Assembly (NCBI RefSeq): GCF_003856975.1 | Contig: NZ_CP033107.1 | Coordinates: forward strand, 3,658,001-3,722,000 | Reading direction: 5' to 3' | From: Plantibacter sp. PA-3-X8 | GTDB lineage: Bacteria > Actinomycetota > Actinomycetes > Actinomycetales > Microbacteriaceae | Length of the DNA stretch: 64,000 bases | Shown: in pieces, positions 1 to 11,318 of the stretch | How the letters are laid out: each line of letters begins with the position of its first letter | How positions within the stretch are numbered: the stretch's first letter is position 1 | Program-made: the position numbers and the translations under genes | Notes under the pieces: model-generated | Told to the model about the DNA's origin: nothing | What the model saw: only the letters and a program-made list of their open reading frames with translations | Databases searched by the model: none

Positions 1-481
1 GATCAAGGACCTCGACATCTCGAAGCCAATCTACGTCGAGGCGATCAAGGGCCTGCCGCTCGAGAAGGACCTCGTCGTCGACATGGACCCCTTCTTCGCG
101 TCGTTCCGCGAGGTGCAGCCGTTCCTCATGCCCGGCAAGCCTGCGGAGAAGAACAAGGAGCGCGTGCAGTCGGTCGCCGAGCGCGCCCGCTTCGACGACA
201 CCACGAAGTGCATCCTGTGCGCCGCGTGCACCTCGTCGTGCCCCGTGTTCTGGACCGACGGCCAGTACTTCGGCCCGGCGGCGATCGTGAACGCGCACCG
301 CTTCATCTTCGACTCCCGCGACGACGCCTCGCAGGTCCGCCTGGACATCCTCAACGACCAGGAGGGCGTGTGGCGCTGCCGCACCACCTTCAACTGCACC
401 GAGGCGTGCCCCCGCGGCATCCAGGTCACGCAGGCGATCGCCGAAGTCAAGCAGGCCATGATCTCCGGCAAGGTCTCCTAG
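1..481 (+). CDS. sdhB: Succinate dehydrogenase iron-sulfur subunit, 3' part
   Basis: The window opens inside this gene; the frame runs from base 2 and gives 159 residues ending at TAG. The protein is the electron-transfer subunit of complex II, passing electrons from the flavoprotein SdhA to the membrane anchor. The piece present is the C-terminal ferredoxin-like half. It has the cysteine cluster KCILCAACTSSCP and a later NCTEACPRG, which together ligate the [4Fe-4S] and [3Fe-4S] centres, and the DMDPFF segment typical of SdhB. Roughly the first 95 residues, carrying the [2Fe-2S] domain, lie outside the window. It is probably the last gene of an sdhCDAB operon, because a strong hairpin follows 18 bases after the stop. 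Confidence 0.95.
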   Translation, partial: IKDLDISKPIYVEAIKGLPLEKDLVVDMDPFFASFREVQPFLMPGKPAEKNKERVQSVAERARFDDTTKCILCAACTSSCPVFWTDGQYFGPAAIVNAHRFIFDSRDDASQVRLDILNDQEGVWRCRTTFNCTEACPRGIQVTQAIAEVKQAMISGKVS

Positions 482-499
482 CCCACACCCGGTTCATCC

Positions 500-530
500 G
501 TCCGGCCCAGCGCACCGCGCTGGGCCGGAC
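500..530 (+). terminator. Hairpin terminator after sdhB
   Basis: A perfect 14-bp stem (500-513 pairing with 517-530) closes a 3-base loop just downstream of sdhB. No clear T-run follows, as is common for hairpin terminators in high-GC actinobacteria. ptsI converges from the other side, so the hairpin may end both transcripts. Confidence 0.8.
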
Positions 531-565
531 GTGTTCGTGCAGGGCGACCTGTTCGTCGAGCGACG

Positions 566-2224
566 TCAGGCCAGCGCGGCAGCTCTGGCTTCAGCCGGTG
601 ACGCGGCGCTCAGGGCGTCCATGGCCATGGCACGAGCCGCCTCGAGCGTGTAGCGTCGCAACTCGCTCCGGACGTCGCCGAGCGCGGCCGGGGTGACCGA
701 GAGACTCGTCGCCCCGAGGCCGACGAGCACGACCGCGAGGGCCGGGTCCGCTGCCGCCTCCCCGCAGACGCCGATCGAGCGCCCGGAGGCGAGACCGGCG
801 TCGCCGACGAGCTTGACGAGCCGCAGCACGGCGGGGTGCCACGGGTCCTGATACGAGCCGAGCGGCCCGAGGAGACGGTCCGCCGCGAGCGTGTACTGCG
901 TCAGATCGTTGGTGCCGATGCTCACGAAGTCCGCGACCCCGAGGATCTGCGCGGCGAGCAGCGCACTCGACGGCACCTCGATCATCGTCCCGACCGTGCG
1001 GAGCCCGAGCCGTTTCGCGAGGGTCACGAACGCCGCGGCCTCGGGGAGGTCGGCGATCATCGGGGCCATCACCCAGAGGTCCGCCTCGTGGGCGTCCTGT
1101 GCGAGCGCGAGCGCCGTGAGCTGGTCTCGGAGCACCTCGTCACGTGCGCGGAGCGCCCGGATGCCCCGCACCCCGAGCGCCGGGTTGGCCTCGGCCTCGT
1201 CCGCTCGGAGGAAGGCGAGCGGCTTGTCGGCTCCGGCGTCGAACACCCGGACGACGACCCGCTTGCCCGGGAACGCCGCGAGCAACTCGCCGTAGCGGTC
1301 AGCCTGTTCGGCGACGCCCGGCGCCTCCGCGCGGTCCAGGAAGAGCAGCTCGGTGCGGAACAGCCCGACCCCCTCGGCGCCGAGGGCCAGGGCACCGGCC
1401 GCACCGGTGACGGACCCGAGGTTCGCGAGCAGGGGCACCGGGGTGCCGTCGGCGAGTTCGCCCGGTGAGCGCGGTGAGACCCGCACGCGCTCGGCCGCGG
1501 TGGACCTCGCGGACCGCACCTCGCGTTTCGTCGGCGACCCGGTGACGACCCCGGCTCCGGCGTCGACGAGGACGATCTCACCGTCCTCGAACTGCTCGGC
1601 TCCGGCGACGCCCACGACGGCGATGAGTGACTGCTCGCGCGCGAGGATGGCCGTGTGCGAGGTCGCCGAGCCGCCACTCGTGACGAGTGCCAGCACCCGC
1701 TCGAGATCGAGGAGCGCGGCGTCTGCCGGAGCGAGGTCCGTGGCGACGAGGACGAACGGCTCGTCCGACTCGGGAGGTCCGGGGACAGGTCGGCCCAGTA
1801 ACCGCGCGATGACCCGTTGCGAGACGTCACCGACGTCGGTCGCGCGCGCCGCCATCGGCTCCCCCAGGTTGAAGAGGACCTGCTGGACCGTCGCCAGGGC
1901 CTCGAACACGGCGCGCTCCGCGGAACGCCCCGCCGCGATGCGCGTTGCGACGTCCTCCGCGAGCGCCGGGTCGTCCGCCATGACCGCCTGCGCTTCGAGC
2001 ACGTCCTGCGCATGTCCGCCGGCTCGTCGAGCCCGGTCCTCGAGGTCGGCCCGCGTCGCGCTGAGCGCCGCGACGGCCCGGGCCTGTTCGAGCGTGACGT
2101 CCCCGCCGAACGGGTCGGCACTCGGTTCGGGCAGCGGTTCCGGCATGCGGAGCACGGGACCGGCGACGACGCCGCGTCCGACGCCGGTGCCGGTGAACGT
2201 GCGTTGCCCCTCCGCCTCGCGCAT
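566..2224 (-). CDS. ptsI: Phosphoenolpyruvate-protein phosphotransferase (PTS enzyme I)
   Basis: Enzyme I moves the phosphoryl group of PEP to HPr, the first step of all PTS sugar uptake; it is cytosolic. The 552-residue length is usual. The phospho-accepting histidine is His190 in the motif GGSATSHTAI. The PEP-binding TIM-barrel half follows, with GVGLFRTELLFL, the GTNDLTQY segment and the C-terminal motif CGEAAADP. HPr is not in this window. The ATG start is placed six bases after a -10 box TAGGGT (2236-2231 on this strand), with no Shine-Dalgarno sequence, which suggests leaderless translation. Confidence 0.96.
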   Translation of the reverse strand: MREAEGQRTFTGTGVGRGVVAGPVLRMPEPLPEPSADPFGGDVTLEQARAVAALSATRADLEDRARRAGGHAQDVLEAQAVMADDPALAEDVATRIAAGRSAERAVFEALATVQQVLFNLGEPMAARATDVGDVSQRVIARLLGRPVPGPPESDEPFVLVATDLAPADAALLDLERVLALVTSGGSATSHTAILAREQSLIAVVGVAGAEQFEDGEIVLVDAGAGVVTGSPTKREVRSARSTAAERVRVSPRSPGELADGTPVPLLANLGSVTGAAGALALGAEGVGLFRTELLFLDRAEAPGVAEQADRYGELLAAFPGKRVVVRVFDAGADKPLAFLRADEAEANPALGVRGIRALRARDEVLRDQLTALALAQDAHEADLWVMAPMIADLPEAAAFVTLAKRLGLRTVGTMIEVPSSALLAAQILGVADFVSIGTNDLTQYTLAADRLLGPLGSYQDPWHPAVLRLVKLVGDAGLASGRSIGVCGEAAADPALAVVLVGLGATSLSVTPAALGDVRSELRRYTLEAARAMAMDALSAASPAEARAAALA

Positions 2225-2281
2225 GGTTCGACCCTAGTGCACCGCCTCTCCCCCGGTCCGGCCCGCTTGTAGGCTGGTCCG
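2225..2281. promoter_or_regulatory. Divergent leaderless promoters (ptsI / YihY)
   Basis: Only 57 bases separate the two divergent starts. On the minus strand TAGGGT (2236-2231) is six bases before the ptsI ATG. On the plus strand TAGGCT (2270-2275) is six bases before the GTG at 2282. Both match the actinobacterial -10 consensus TANNNT, and the spacing would put the first transcribed base at or next to the start codon. No good -35 box is visible for either. Confidence 0.6.
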
Positions 2282-3589
2282 GTGACCAATCCGCGTGCGC
2301 CGAGGAAGGACTCCGCCGACGCGCCGGACGCCGGTACGACCCCCAGGGTGCGGCTCCAACAGACGCCACCGCCACTCGTGTTCCAATGGATCCAGAACAG
2401 CGAGAACCCGTTCATCCGACGGCTCGCGCCCCGCGCGGCGAGAGCGGAGCGCGCCACGACGTGGGTCATGCGGCTGAAGCCCTATCGCGTCATCCATCGG
2501 TATCTCGCCATGGACGGCAACCTCCTGGCCGCCGGGATCAGCTTCCAGGCCGTCTTCGCCGTGTTCGCCGCGGTCTACGTCGGATTCGCCATCACCGGCA
2601 TCTGGCTCGGCAACAACGCCGAGGTCTTCCAGGCACTCGTGGAGATCATCAACCGCGCCGTCCCCGGTCTCATCGGCACCGACGGCGAAGGCATCATCGC
2701 CGAGGAGCAGTTGTCGAGCGCCTCCCTGCTCGGGTGGACCGGGGTCATCGCCGCCGTCGGGCTCATCTGGACGGCGATCGGCTGGCTGTACTACACCCGG
2801 CAGGCGGTCAGGTCGATCTTCGCGCTCCCGAAGGTCGCGGCCAGCTTCTTCCTGCTCAAGGTCGTCGACCTCGTGCTGGCACTCGCCTTCGGCGTCCTCC
2901 TCCTCGTCTCCGCGACGCTGTCGGTCGCCAGCACCCAGGCACTCAGCTGGCTGCTGTCACTGGTCGGCTTGGAGGGCACCTTCTGGGTGACCGTCGGCAG
3001 CCGGGTCGTCGGGCTGGTCGTCGCGGTGGTCGTGAACCTCGTCACCCTCGGCGCCATGTACCGCGTGCTCAGCCGGATCCGGATCCCGTGGCGCAACCTC
3101 TTCGGAGGCGCGCTCCTCGGCAGCCTGGTGCTCTCACTCCTGAGCGTCGCGAGCAGTGCGGTGATCGCCGGGGCCTCCCGGAACCCGTTGCTCGCGACCT
3201 TCGCGGTGTTCATCGGCCTCATGCTGTGGTTCAACCTCGTGAGCCGCGTCATCCTCGCCTCCGCCGCCTGGATCGCCGTGGGGCTCGACGACCAGGGCAT
3301 CAGTGTGCGCACGACGACGCCGGAGGAGCAGGCGGCCGAAGAGCTGGCGGCCAGGAGGCTGATCGCCGAGGCGGAACTGCGGGAGGCTCACGAATCCCTC
3401 CGGCGCGCCAAGGGCCCGGCGGTCTGGTTCGCCCGCCGGCGCGTCCGGCACGCCGAGGAGGCCTCGGCCGAGCTCATCCGAGAGCACGGCGAAGCCCCCG
3501 AGTCGCCCGCGGCGGACGCGTCGGACCCGCCCCATCGCCGACGCCAAGGCGGGCGCCGGGGCCAGGGCGTTGTCGGCCCCCGCGACTAA
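2282..3589 (+). CDS. YihY/BrkB-family inner membrane protein
   Basis: A 435-residue membrane protein of the YihY/virulence factor BrkB family (formerly miscalled ribonuclease BN). It is about six transmembrane helices long, starting with the conserved segment around AMDGNLLAAGISFQAVFAVFA (near residues 75-95). A long charged, Ala/Glu/Arg-rich cytoplasmic tail follows from about residue 345. The physiological role of the family is not established. The GTG start directly follows a -10 box at leaderless spacing. xthA follows after nine bases and carries its own -10 box inside the end of this gene. Confidence 0.85.
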   Translation: MTNPRAPRKDSADAPDAGTTPRVRLQQTPPPLVFQWIQNSENPFIRRLAPRAARAERATTWVMRLKPYRVIHRYLAMDGNLLAAGISFQAVFAVFAAVYVGFAITGIWLGNNAEVFQALVEIINRAVPGLIGTDGEGIIAEEQLSSASLLGWTGVIAAVGLIWTAIGWLYYTRQAVRSIFALPKVAASFFLLKVVDLVLALAFGVLLLVSATLSVASTQALSWLLSLVGLEGTFWVTVGSRVVGLVVAVVVNLVTLGAMYRVLSRIRIPWRNLFGGALLGSLVLSLLSVASSAVIAGASRNPLLATFAVFIGLMLWFNLVSRVILASAAWIAVGLDDQGISVRTTTPEEQAAEELAARRLIAEAELREAHESLRRAKGPAVWFARRRVRHAEEASAELIREHGEAPESPAADASDPPHRRRQGGRRGQGVVGPRD

Positions 3590-3598
3590 GCTGGAGGC

Positions 3599-5520
<1,922 letters not shown>

Positions 5521-5534
5521 TCCCGCCGTCCGTT

Positions 5535-5627
5535 CGCAACTCCTGCTCGTCACTGTCCGCAAGCCCGCACACACCGCACTCACCGCGCGGCCCGTGGAGT
5601 ACCCACGCGGTGAGCAGGAGTTGTGCG
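5535..5627. repeat. Palindromic repeat A, copy 1
   Basis: Arms AACTCCTGCTC (ending 5548) and GAGCAGGAGTT (starting 5612) flank about 63 bases. Nested smaller arms lie inside: CACCGCG at 5581-5587 with CGCGGTG at 5606-5612, and CGTGG with CCACG in the centre. The outer right end extends to TGTGCG. The copy overlaps the last codons of the gene at 5580-6479. Two more copies lie beyond that gene's 5' end. Confidence 0.75.
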
Positions 5628-6479
5628 TACGTCCCCGATCAGACCGGTGATCGCTGCCGCGACGAGCCCGGGCTCATGCACCACGTGCTGGTAGAGCGGT
5701 CGCAACGTCATCAGCCCGCGCGAGGCGGCTCTGAGGTCGCGGGTGCGGTCTGAGACGGCGTGCGACCACCCCTCATGATGGGCTCGACTGTCGACCTCGA
5801 TCAACAATGACTCAGCCACCAGGAGATCACCGCGTCCACCCTCCGCCAGACGGGGCTGCACTTCGTACGACAGACCGAGGCTGCGGACGATCAAGCGCAG
5901 GAGTGTCTCCGGACCTGACTCGGCGCGTCCATCGATCAACGCCATGAGCGCACGAAAGCGTTCGGGCACCAGGGCGAAGACTCGTCGGAGGTCGGGCTCA
6001 TCCACCAACCCGAGATGGACCGCGCTGTCGAGCGTCGCGAGTGCCATCCGCGGCGACTGGCACCGGATGGACTGGGCCAGTGCGTCGATGATCGACACGT
6101 CGCAGTCGAACGTGCCGCACGGCTGATCAAGCGGTCGCCAGTGGAGAGTGAACTCCCGTCGATCGCTGGTAGCCAGCCGTCGGTCCTCCGCCCGCGGTCC
6201 GCGAAGTCGTGAGGCGCTGCGGTCCACATGCACATGGACCCGAGTGGCGTCGAACACGAACACACCACGGGCGGCCAGGGTGGACAGGCATGCTCGCCTC
6301 CCCCCGATGCGCACTGCGGCACGGATGTCATCATGCACTCCGGGGAGCGCGTATCGATCGCGCCGCACGCGAACGATCCTTCCGTCACGCACCGCCTGGG
6401 TGATCTCACGCGGTCGCATACCTTCCTCGAGAAGCGTCGAGCGGGTGAGGATCGTGTGACCAGAAGCTGCACTGTCCAT
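5580..6479 (-). CDS. AbiEi-antitoxin-like winged helix plus DUF559-like nuclease-fold protein
   Basis: A 299-residue protein of a type common in actinobacteria. The N-terminal region resembles the winged-helix domain of AbiEi antitoxins (start codon region to about residue 50, TRSTLLEEGMRPREITQAV then VRRDRYALPG). The C-terminal third looks like a Vsr/DUF559 endonuclease fold (LLIEVDSRAHH, then an R/D-rich helix). The domain calls rest on family resemblance, and the catalytic residues are not firmly placed. No AbiEii toxin gene is next to it, so a toxin-antitoxin role is not supported here. The gene sits alone between palindromic repeats and has a more mixed base composition than its neighbours, which suggests accessory DNA. 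Confidence 0.65.
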   Translation of the reverse strand: MDSAASGHTILTRSTLLEEGMRPREITQAVRDGRIVRVRRDRYALPGVHDDIRAAVRIGGRRACLSTLAARGVFVFDATRVHVHVDRSASRLRGPRAEDRRLATSDRREFTLHWRPLDQPCGTFDCDVSIIDALAQSIRCQSPRMALATLDSAVHLGLVDEPDLRRVFALVPERFRALMALIDGRAESGPETLLRLIVRSLGLSYEVQPRLAEGGRGDLLVAESLLIEVDSRAHHEGWSHAVSDRTRDLRAASRGLMTLRPLYQHVVHEPGLVAAAITGLIGDVRTTPAHRVGTPRAAR

Positions 6480-6602
6480 CCATCGAGGTTCGGGGCACCG
6501 ATCGAGCGGTCGGTCCGACGCGGCTGCTTCGTCGTCGGTCGAGGACTACGGGAGCGCTGTGGAGGAGGGTCACGGTCAGGGCGTCACCGTCGCGCGCGGT
6601 TC

Positions 6603-6682
6603 ACAACTCCTGCTGGCCACTGGTCAACGCTCAGGATCGACCCCAGGGAGGCGCCGCAGCAGCGAGGAGCAGGAGTTGTGCG
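6603..6682. repeat. Palindromic repeat A, copy 2
   Basis: Perfect 13-base arms, CACAACTCCTGCT (6603-6615) and AGCAGGAGTTGTG (6668-6680), separated by 52 bases. The right end continues CG as in copies 1 and 3. It lies in the 452-base gap between the AbiEi-like gene and the glpK terminator, which holds no convincing gene. Confidence 0.75.
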
Positions 6683-6746
6683 CATGTGGGACACCCGTCT
6701 CGACGAGATGGGGGTCGGAGCGAGTCTCGCGGGAGGCAGCGAGTTC

Positions 6747-6843
6747 GCGCAGAACTCCTGCGCCTGACCGGCCCGGTCGGCGTGGGCAGGCGGGATGGCG
6801 CGGTTGCTCCCGAGTCGGTCCTCAAGCTGCAGGAGTTGTGCGC
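6747..6843. repeat. Palindromic repeat A, copy 3
   Basis: Arms GCGCAGAACTCCTGC (6747-6761) and GCAGGAGTTGTGCGC (6829-6843) match at 14 of 15 positions; the 67-base spacer differs from those of the other two copies. Conservation is confined to the arms. Confidence 0.75.
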
Positions 6844-6882
6844 AGGTGCGCCCTGCGGGGAGCGGCACGAGGGCGGACGACA

Positions 6883-6918
6883 GAACGGCCCGCCCTCCGC
6901 GAGGAGGACGGGCCGTTC
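6883..6918 (-). terminator. glpK terminator hairpin
   Basis: Arms GAACGGCCCG (6883-6892) and CGGGCCGTTC (6909-6918) continue inward through CCTCC/GGAGG to a GCGA tetraloop, with one mismatch. The 36-base hairpin lies 14 bases past the glpK stop. Confidence 0.85.
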
Positions 6919-6931
6919 CGGTCGGTCGGGA

Positions 6932-8446
<1,515 letters not shown>

Positions 8447-8508
8447 TGGATACTCCTTCGTTGCGTGCGTTGCGAGGTGAGGCACCGGAACCGGTACCCC
8501 GGGGTGCC

Positions 8509-8538
8509 GCGGCGGTGATCGTGTCCGGTCACCGCCGC
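8509..8538 (-). terminator. Hairpin between glpF and glpK
   Basis: Ten-base arms GCGGCGGTGA (8509-8518) and TCACCGCCGC (8529-8538) lie just after the glpF stop. It may be a partial terminator or an mRNA-stability element that sets glpF and glpK levels apart. There is no T-run. Confidence 0.5.
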
Positions 8539-8547
8539 AGCGTCAGG

Positions 8548-9300
8548 TCAGACGGCCGGGAGCAGCACCATCGAGGCGAGGGCCGCGAGGACACCACCGA
8601 GCAGGGGGCCGACGACCGGCACCCAGGCGTAGGACCAGTCGCTCTTGCCCTTGCCCTTGATGGGGAGGAGGGCGTGGGCGATACGCGGACCGAGGTCGCG
8701 TGCCGGGTTGATCGCGTAGCCGGTCGGGCCACCGAGGGAGGCACCGATTCCGACGACGAGCAGGGCGACGGGAAGGGCGCCCAGGGCTGCGAGTCCCCCG
8801 GGGACGCCCTCGATGACCACCGCGTCGGGGCCGGTCTTGCCGAAGGACATCACGACGAAGACGAGGACGAAGGTCGCGATGACCTCGGTCACGAGGTTCC
8901 AGCCGTAGCTGCGGATCTCCGGACCGGTCGAGAAGACACCGAGCTTCTTGCCCGGGTCCTCCTCCTGGTCGAAGTGCTGCTTGAAGGCGAAGTACGTCAG
9001 CACGGCACCGATGAAGGCACCGACCATCTGCGCCGCCCAGTAGACGAGCGCCGTACCGAAGTCGATCGACCCCGTGGTGAGGAAGCCGATCGTGACGGCG
9101 GGGTTCAGGTGTCCGCCGGAGGCGTAGGACACCGTGACACCGGCGAAGACCGCGAGGCCCCAACCGAAGTTGATGAGCAGCCAGCCGCCACCGAGGCCCT
9201 TGGATTTCGTGAGGATCGCCGTGGCGACCACACCGGTACCGAGGAGGACGAGCATCGCCGTCCCCACGGTCTCGGAGAGGAAGATGGTTCCGAGGTTCAT
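8548..9300 (-). CDS. glpF: Glycerol uptake facilitator (aquaglyceroporin)
   Basis: A channel of the MIP family for diffusion of glycerol across the membrane. The 250-residue protein has six predicted transmembrane segments plus the two half-helices with NPA boxes at residues 66-68 (GGHLNPAVT) and 198-200 (AINPARDLG). The Asp after the second NPA is the classic glycerol-channel residue. It lies between glpD and glpK on the same strand, so imported glycerol is phosphorylated and oxidised by its neighbours. The 147-base gap upstream holds a likely promoter and operator. Confidence 0.95.
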   Translation of the reverse strand: MNLGTIFLSETVGTAMLVLLGTGVVATAILTKSKGLGGGWLLINFGWGLAVFAGVTVSYASGGHLNPAVTIGFLTTGSIDFGTALVYWAAQMVGAFIGAVLTYFAFKQHFDQEEDPGKKLGVFSTGPEIRSYGWNLVTEVIATFVLVFVVMSFGKTGPDAVVIEGVPGGLAALGALPVALLVVGIGASLGGPTGYAINPARDLGPRIAHALLPIKGKGKSDWSYAWVPVVGPLLGGVLAALASMVLLPAV

Positions 9301-9395
9301 GTCTTCATTGACCTTTCATAGGTGTGGCCGTGTGGGGGCCGACGCCGAGGCGCGAGCCCCCGCTGGGCGAGGTTGCACTGACCAGTTGCTTGTAA

Positions 9396-9447
9396 GGTAG
9401 CCAGCTCCTGTTGCACAGGACAAGGGCCTTGCCTGCACATTCGTGCA
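9396..9447 (-). promoter_or_regulatory. glpF promoter and palindromes
   Basis: On the minus strand TTGTCC, an 18-base spacer and TACCTT form a plausible promoter for glpF-glpK. Two palindromes lie here: TGCAC-ATTC-GTGCA at 9434-9447, directly after the glpD stop and upstream of the -35, and TCCTGT-TGC-ACAGGA at 9406-9420, inside the spacer. The first resembles a site in front of the SorC-type regulator (11295-11308). Confidence 0.45.
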
Positions 9448-11184
9448 TTATGAGAACGCCGGGGCCTCCTTGGCGGCGTCGACCCGGAGGTCGACCTGGT
9501 GGGCGTCGCGCAGGCGGTCGAGCGCTGCGGTGATCTGCGCCGTCCGCTCGGCGTCGTCCCACCCGAGGACACCGCCGACGACGCGGGCGATCTCGTCGAC
9601 GAGGCCGGCGGTCAGCGATCCGGTGAAGGCGAGGCTCGTGCGACGGTGCAGCACGTCGGAGAGGTGCACGACCTGCTCCTGCTCGACCAGGTACTCCAGC
9701 TCCTGCACGCTGTAGTCGGCAGCGCCCTGCAAGCGGTCGTCGCCGTGCTCCGACAGGTGCTCGAGGAGTGCGGCGGCCTTCGTGCCGTACCGGCCCAGCA
9801 GCTGCTCGGCACGCTTGGCACCGGTGCCGTCCTCGTGCCCGGCGACCCAGGTGCGCGTCGCCGAGTCGGTGCGCGGGAAGCCGGCGCCGCCGCCGATCGC
9901 GAGGCCGAGGGTCTCCACCGGGCGCGGGGCCCCGATGGTGTTGAGCACGTCCGTGCTGAGGTGCTCGGCGAGGGCCCGGAAGGTGGTCCACTTGCCGCCG
10001 ACGAGGCTGAACACGGTGGTGGACGGACGTGCAGCGGCGGCCCGGCGCTCGATCCGGTAGTCGCGCGACACGAAGCCGGGGGCCTCGTCGTCGTGCTTCG
10101 GCAGCGGGCGGATGCCGGAGAACCGGTAGACGATCTGTTCGCGCGAGGTCGCGATGGTCGGGAAGACGTGCTTCACGAGGTCGAAGAAGTAGTCGACCTC
10201 CTCCTCGGTGCAGACGCTCGGCGTACTCGGGTCGGCGTCGATGTCGGTCGTGCCGACCATGACCTTGCCCTTGAGCGGGTAGATGAGGACGATGCGGCCG
10301 TCCTCGTGCTCGAAGAAGATCTCGCGCCCCTTGGTGGCCGCGTAGAGCTCCGGGTTGTCGAGGACGATGTGCGAGCCCTTCGTGCCGCCCATGTAAGTCG
10401 TCGGCTCGCCGAGGCCGGCGTTCGTGAGGTCGGTCCAGGGGCCGGAGGTGTTGACCACGACGTCGCTCGTCACGGTGAAGGTCTGGCCGGTGACGGTGTC
10501 GCGGAGCTCGACGCCGTCGGCTCCCATGCCGACCGCCTCGACGTAGTTGACGGCGCGGGCGTGCGGGCCGGCGGCGAGGCCGTCCATGAGGACGTCGAGT
10601 GCGAGACGCTCCGGGTCGTGCATGGAGGCGTCGTAGTAGGTCGCCGTGTACTTGAGGCCCGGGTTCATCTTCGGCAGGTCGGCGAGGGACTTCTTCCGGC
10701 CGTGGAAGCGGTGACGCGGCACGCTGCCACCGTCGCGGGAGAAGGAGTCGTACGCGGTGAGGCCGACCTTGATGAGCAGCGCACCACGCTCCTGCGGCTT
10801 GCCCTGCTTGTGGGTGAGGAAGCGCAGCGGTGCGGAGAGGATGCCGGAGAAGGTCGAGAAGATCGGGACCGTGGTCTCGAGCGGCTTCACGTAGTGCGGG
10901 GCGATCTTGATGAGCCCGTTGCGCTCCTGCACCGACTCCTGGACGAGGCGGAACTCGCCGTTCTCGAGGTACCGGATGCCGCCGTGGATCATGTGGCTCG
11001 ACGCGGCAGAGGCGCCGGAGGCCCAGTCGTTGCGTTCCACGAGCGTGACGTCGACGCCCTGGAGCGCGAGGTCGCGGAAGGTCGCGATGCCGTTGATGCC
11101 GCCGCCGATGATGAGCACCGACGCCTGCGGGCGGTCGATGACGGACTGGACGGTGGAACGGGGAGCTGACGACTTGAGGGACAT
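9448..11184 (-). CDS. glpD: Aerobic glycerol-3-phosphate dehydrogenase
   Basis: A membrane-associated flavoenzyme that oxidises glycerol 3-phosphate to dihydroxyacetone phosphate and feeds electrons to the quinone pool. The 578-residue protein starts with a Rossmann FAD motif (VLIIGGGINGIATFRDLALQG, residues about 21-41). It contains the family segments WASGASAASSHMIHGGIRYLE and RFSGIRPL and a C-terminal DAO_C domain. The ATG at 11184 is preferred over one 39 codons upstream because CGAGG is correctly spaced and the upstream codons read as intergenic. It is transcribed away from a SorC-type regulator. Confidence 0.95.
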   Translation of the reverse strand: MSLKSSAPRSTVQSVIDRPQASVLIIGGGINGIATFRDLALQGVDVTLVERNDWASGASAASSHMIHGGIRYLENGEFRLVQESVQERNGLIKIAPHYVKPLETTVPIFSTFSGILSAPLRFLTHKQGKPQERGALLIKVGLTAYDSFSRDGGSVPRHRFHGRKKSLADLPKMNPGLKYTATYYDASMHDPERLALDVLMDGLAAGPHARAVNYVEAVGMGADGVELRDTVTGQTFTVTSDVVVNTSGPWTDLTNAGLGEPTTYMGGTKGSHIVLDNPELYAATKGREIFFEHEDGRIVLIYPLKGKVMVGTTDIDADPSTPSVCTEEEVDYFFDLVKHVFPTIATSREQIVYRFSGIRPLPKHDDEAPGFVSRDYRIERRAAAARPSTTVFSLVGGKWTTFRALAEHLSTDVLNTIGAPRPVETLGLAIGGGAGFPRTDSATRTWVAGHEDGTGAKRAEQLLGRYGTKAAALLEHLSEHGDDRLQGAADYSVQELEYLVEQEQVVHLSDVLHRRTSLAFTGSLTAGLVDEIARVVGGVLGWDDAERTAQITAALDRLRDAHQVDLRVDAAKEAPAFS

Positions 11185-11294
11185 GAGATGCCTCGCTTCT
11201 TCGCGGTTGGTACGCGACGCTGCCGGGATTGCGCGCCGCTGAATGATGTGACTGAATACATCGTGACACCCGCTGCAACTCTGAACAGCCCTAG

Positions 11295-11308
11295 TGAACA
11301 AACGTGCA
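11295..11308 (+). promoter_or_regulatory. Candidate operator TGAAC-N4-GTGCA
   Basis: TGAACAAACGTGCA lies 10 bases before the SorC-type gene and just overlaps its ribosome binding site. It matches the palindrome TGCACATTCGTGCA upstream of glpF at 10 of 14 positions, including all of CGTGCA. A further TGAACA half-site is at 11282. Autoregulation plus control of glp genes is a reasonable reading, but is inferred. Confidence 0.4.
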
Positions 11309-11318
11309 AGGAGACCCG

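Noticed and set aside
1069..2469. Long open frames lying over ptsI and between ptsI and the YihY gene
   Set aside because: They are shadows of high-GC codon bias: low-complexity Arg/Ser/Pro-rich products with no motif, overlapping well-supported genes.
5580..6479. A working AbiE toxin-antitoxin system
   Set aside because: Only the antitoxin-like winged-helix domain is present, joined to a nuclease-like fold; no AbiEii nucleotidyltransferase toxin gene is adjacent.
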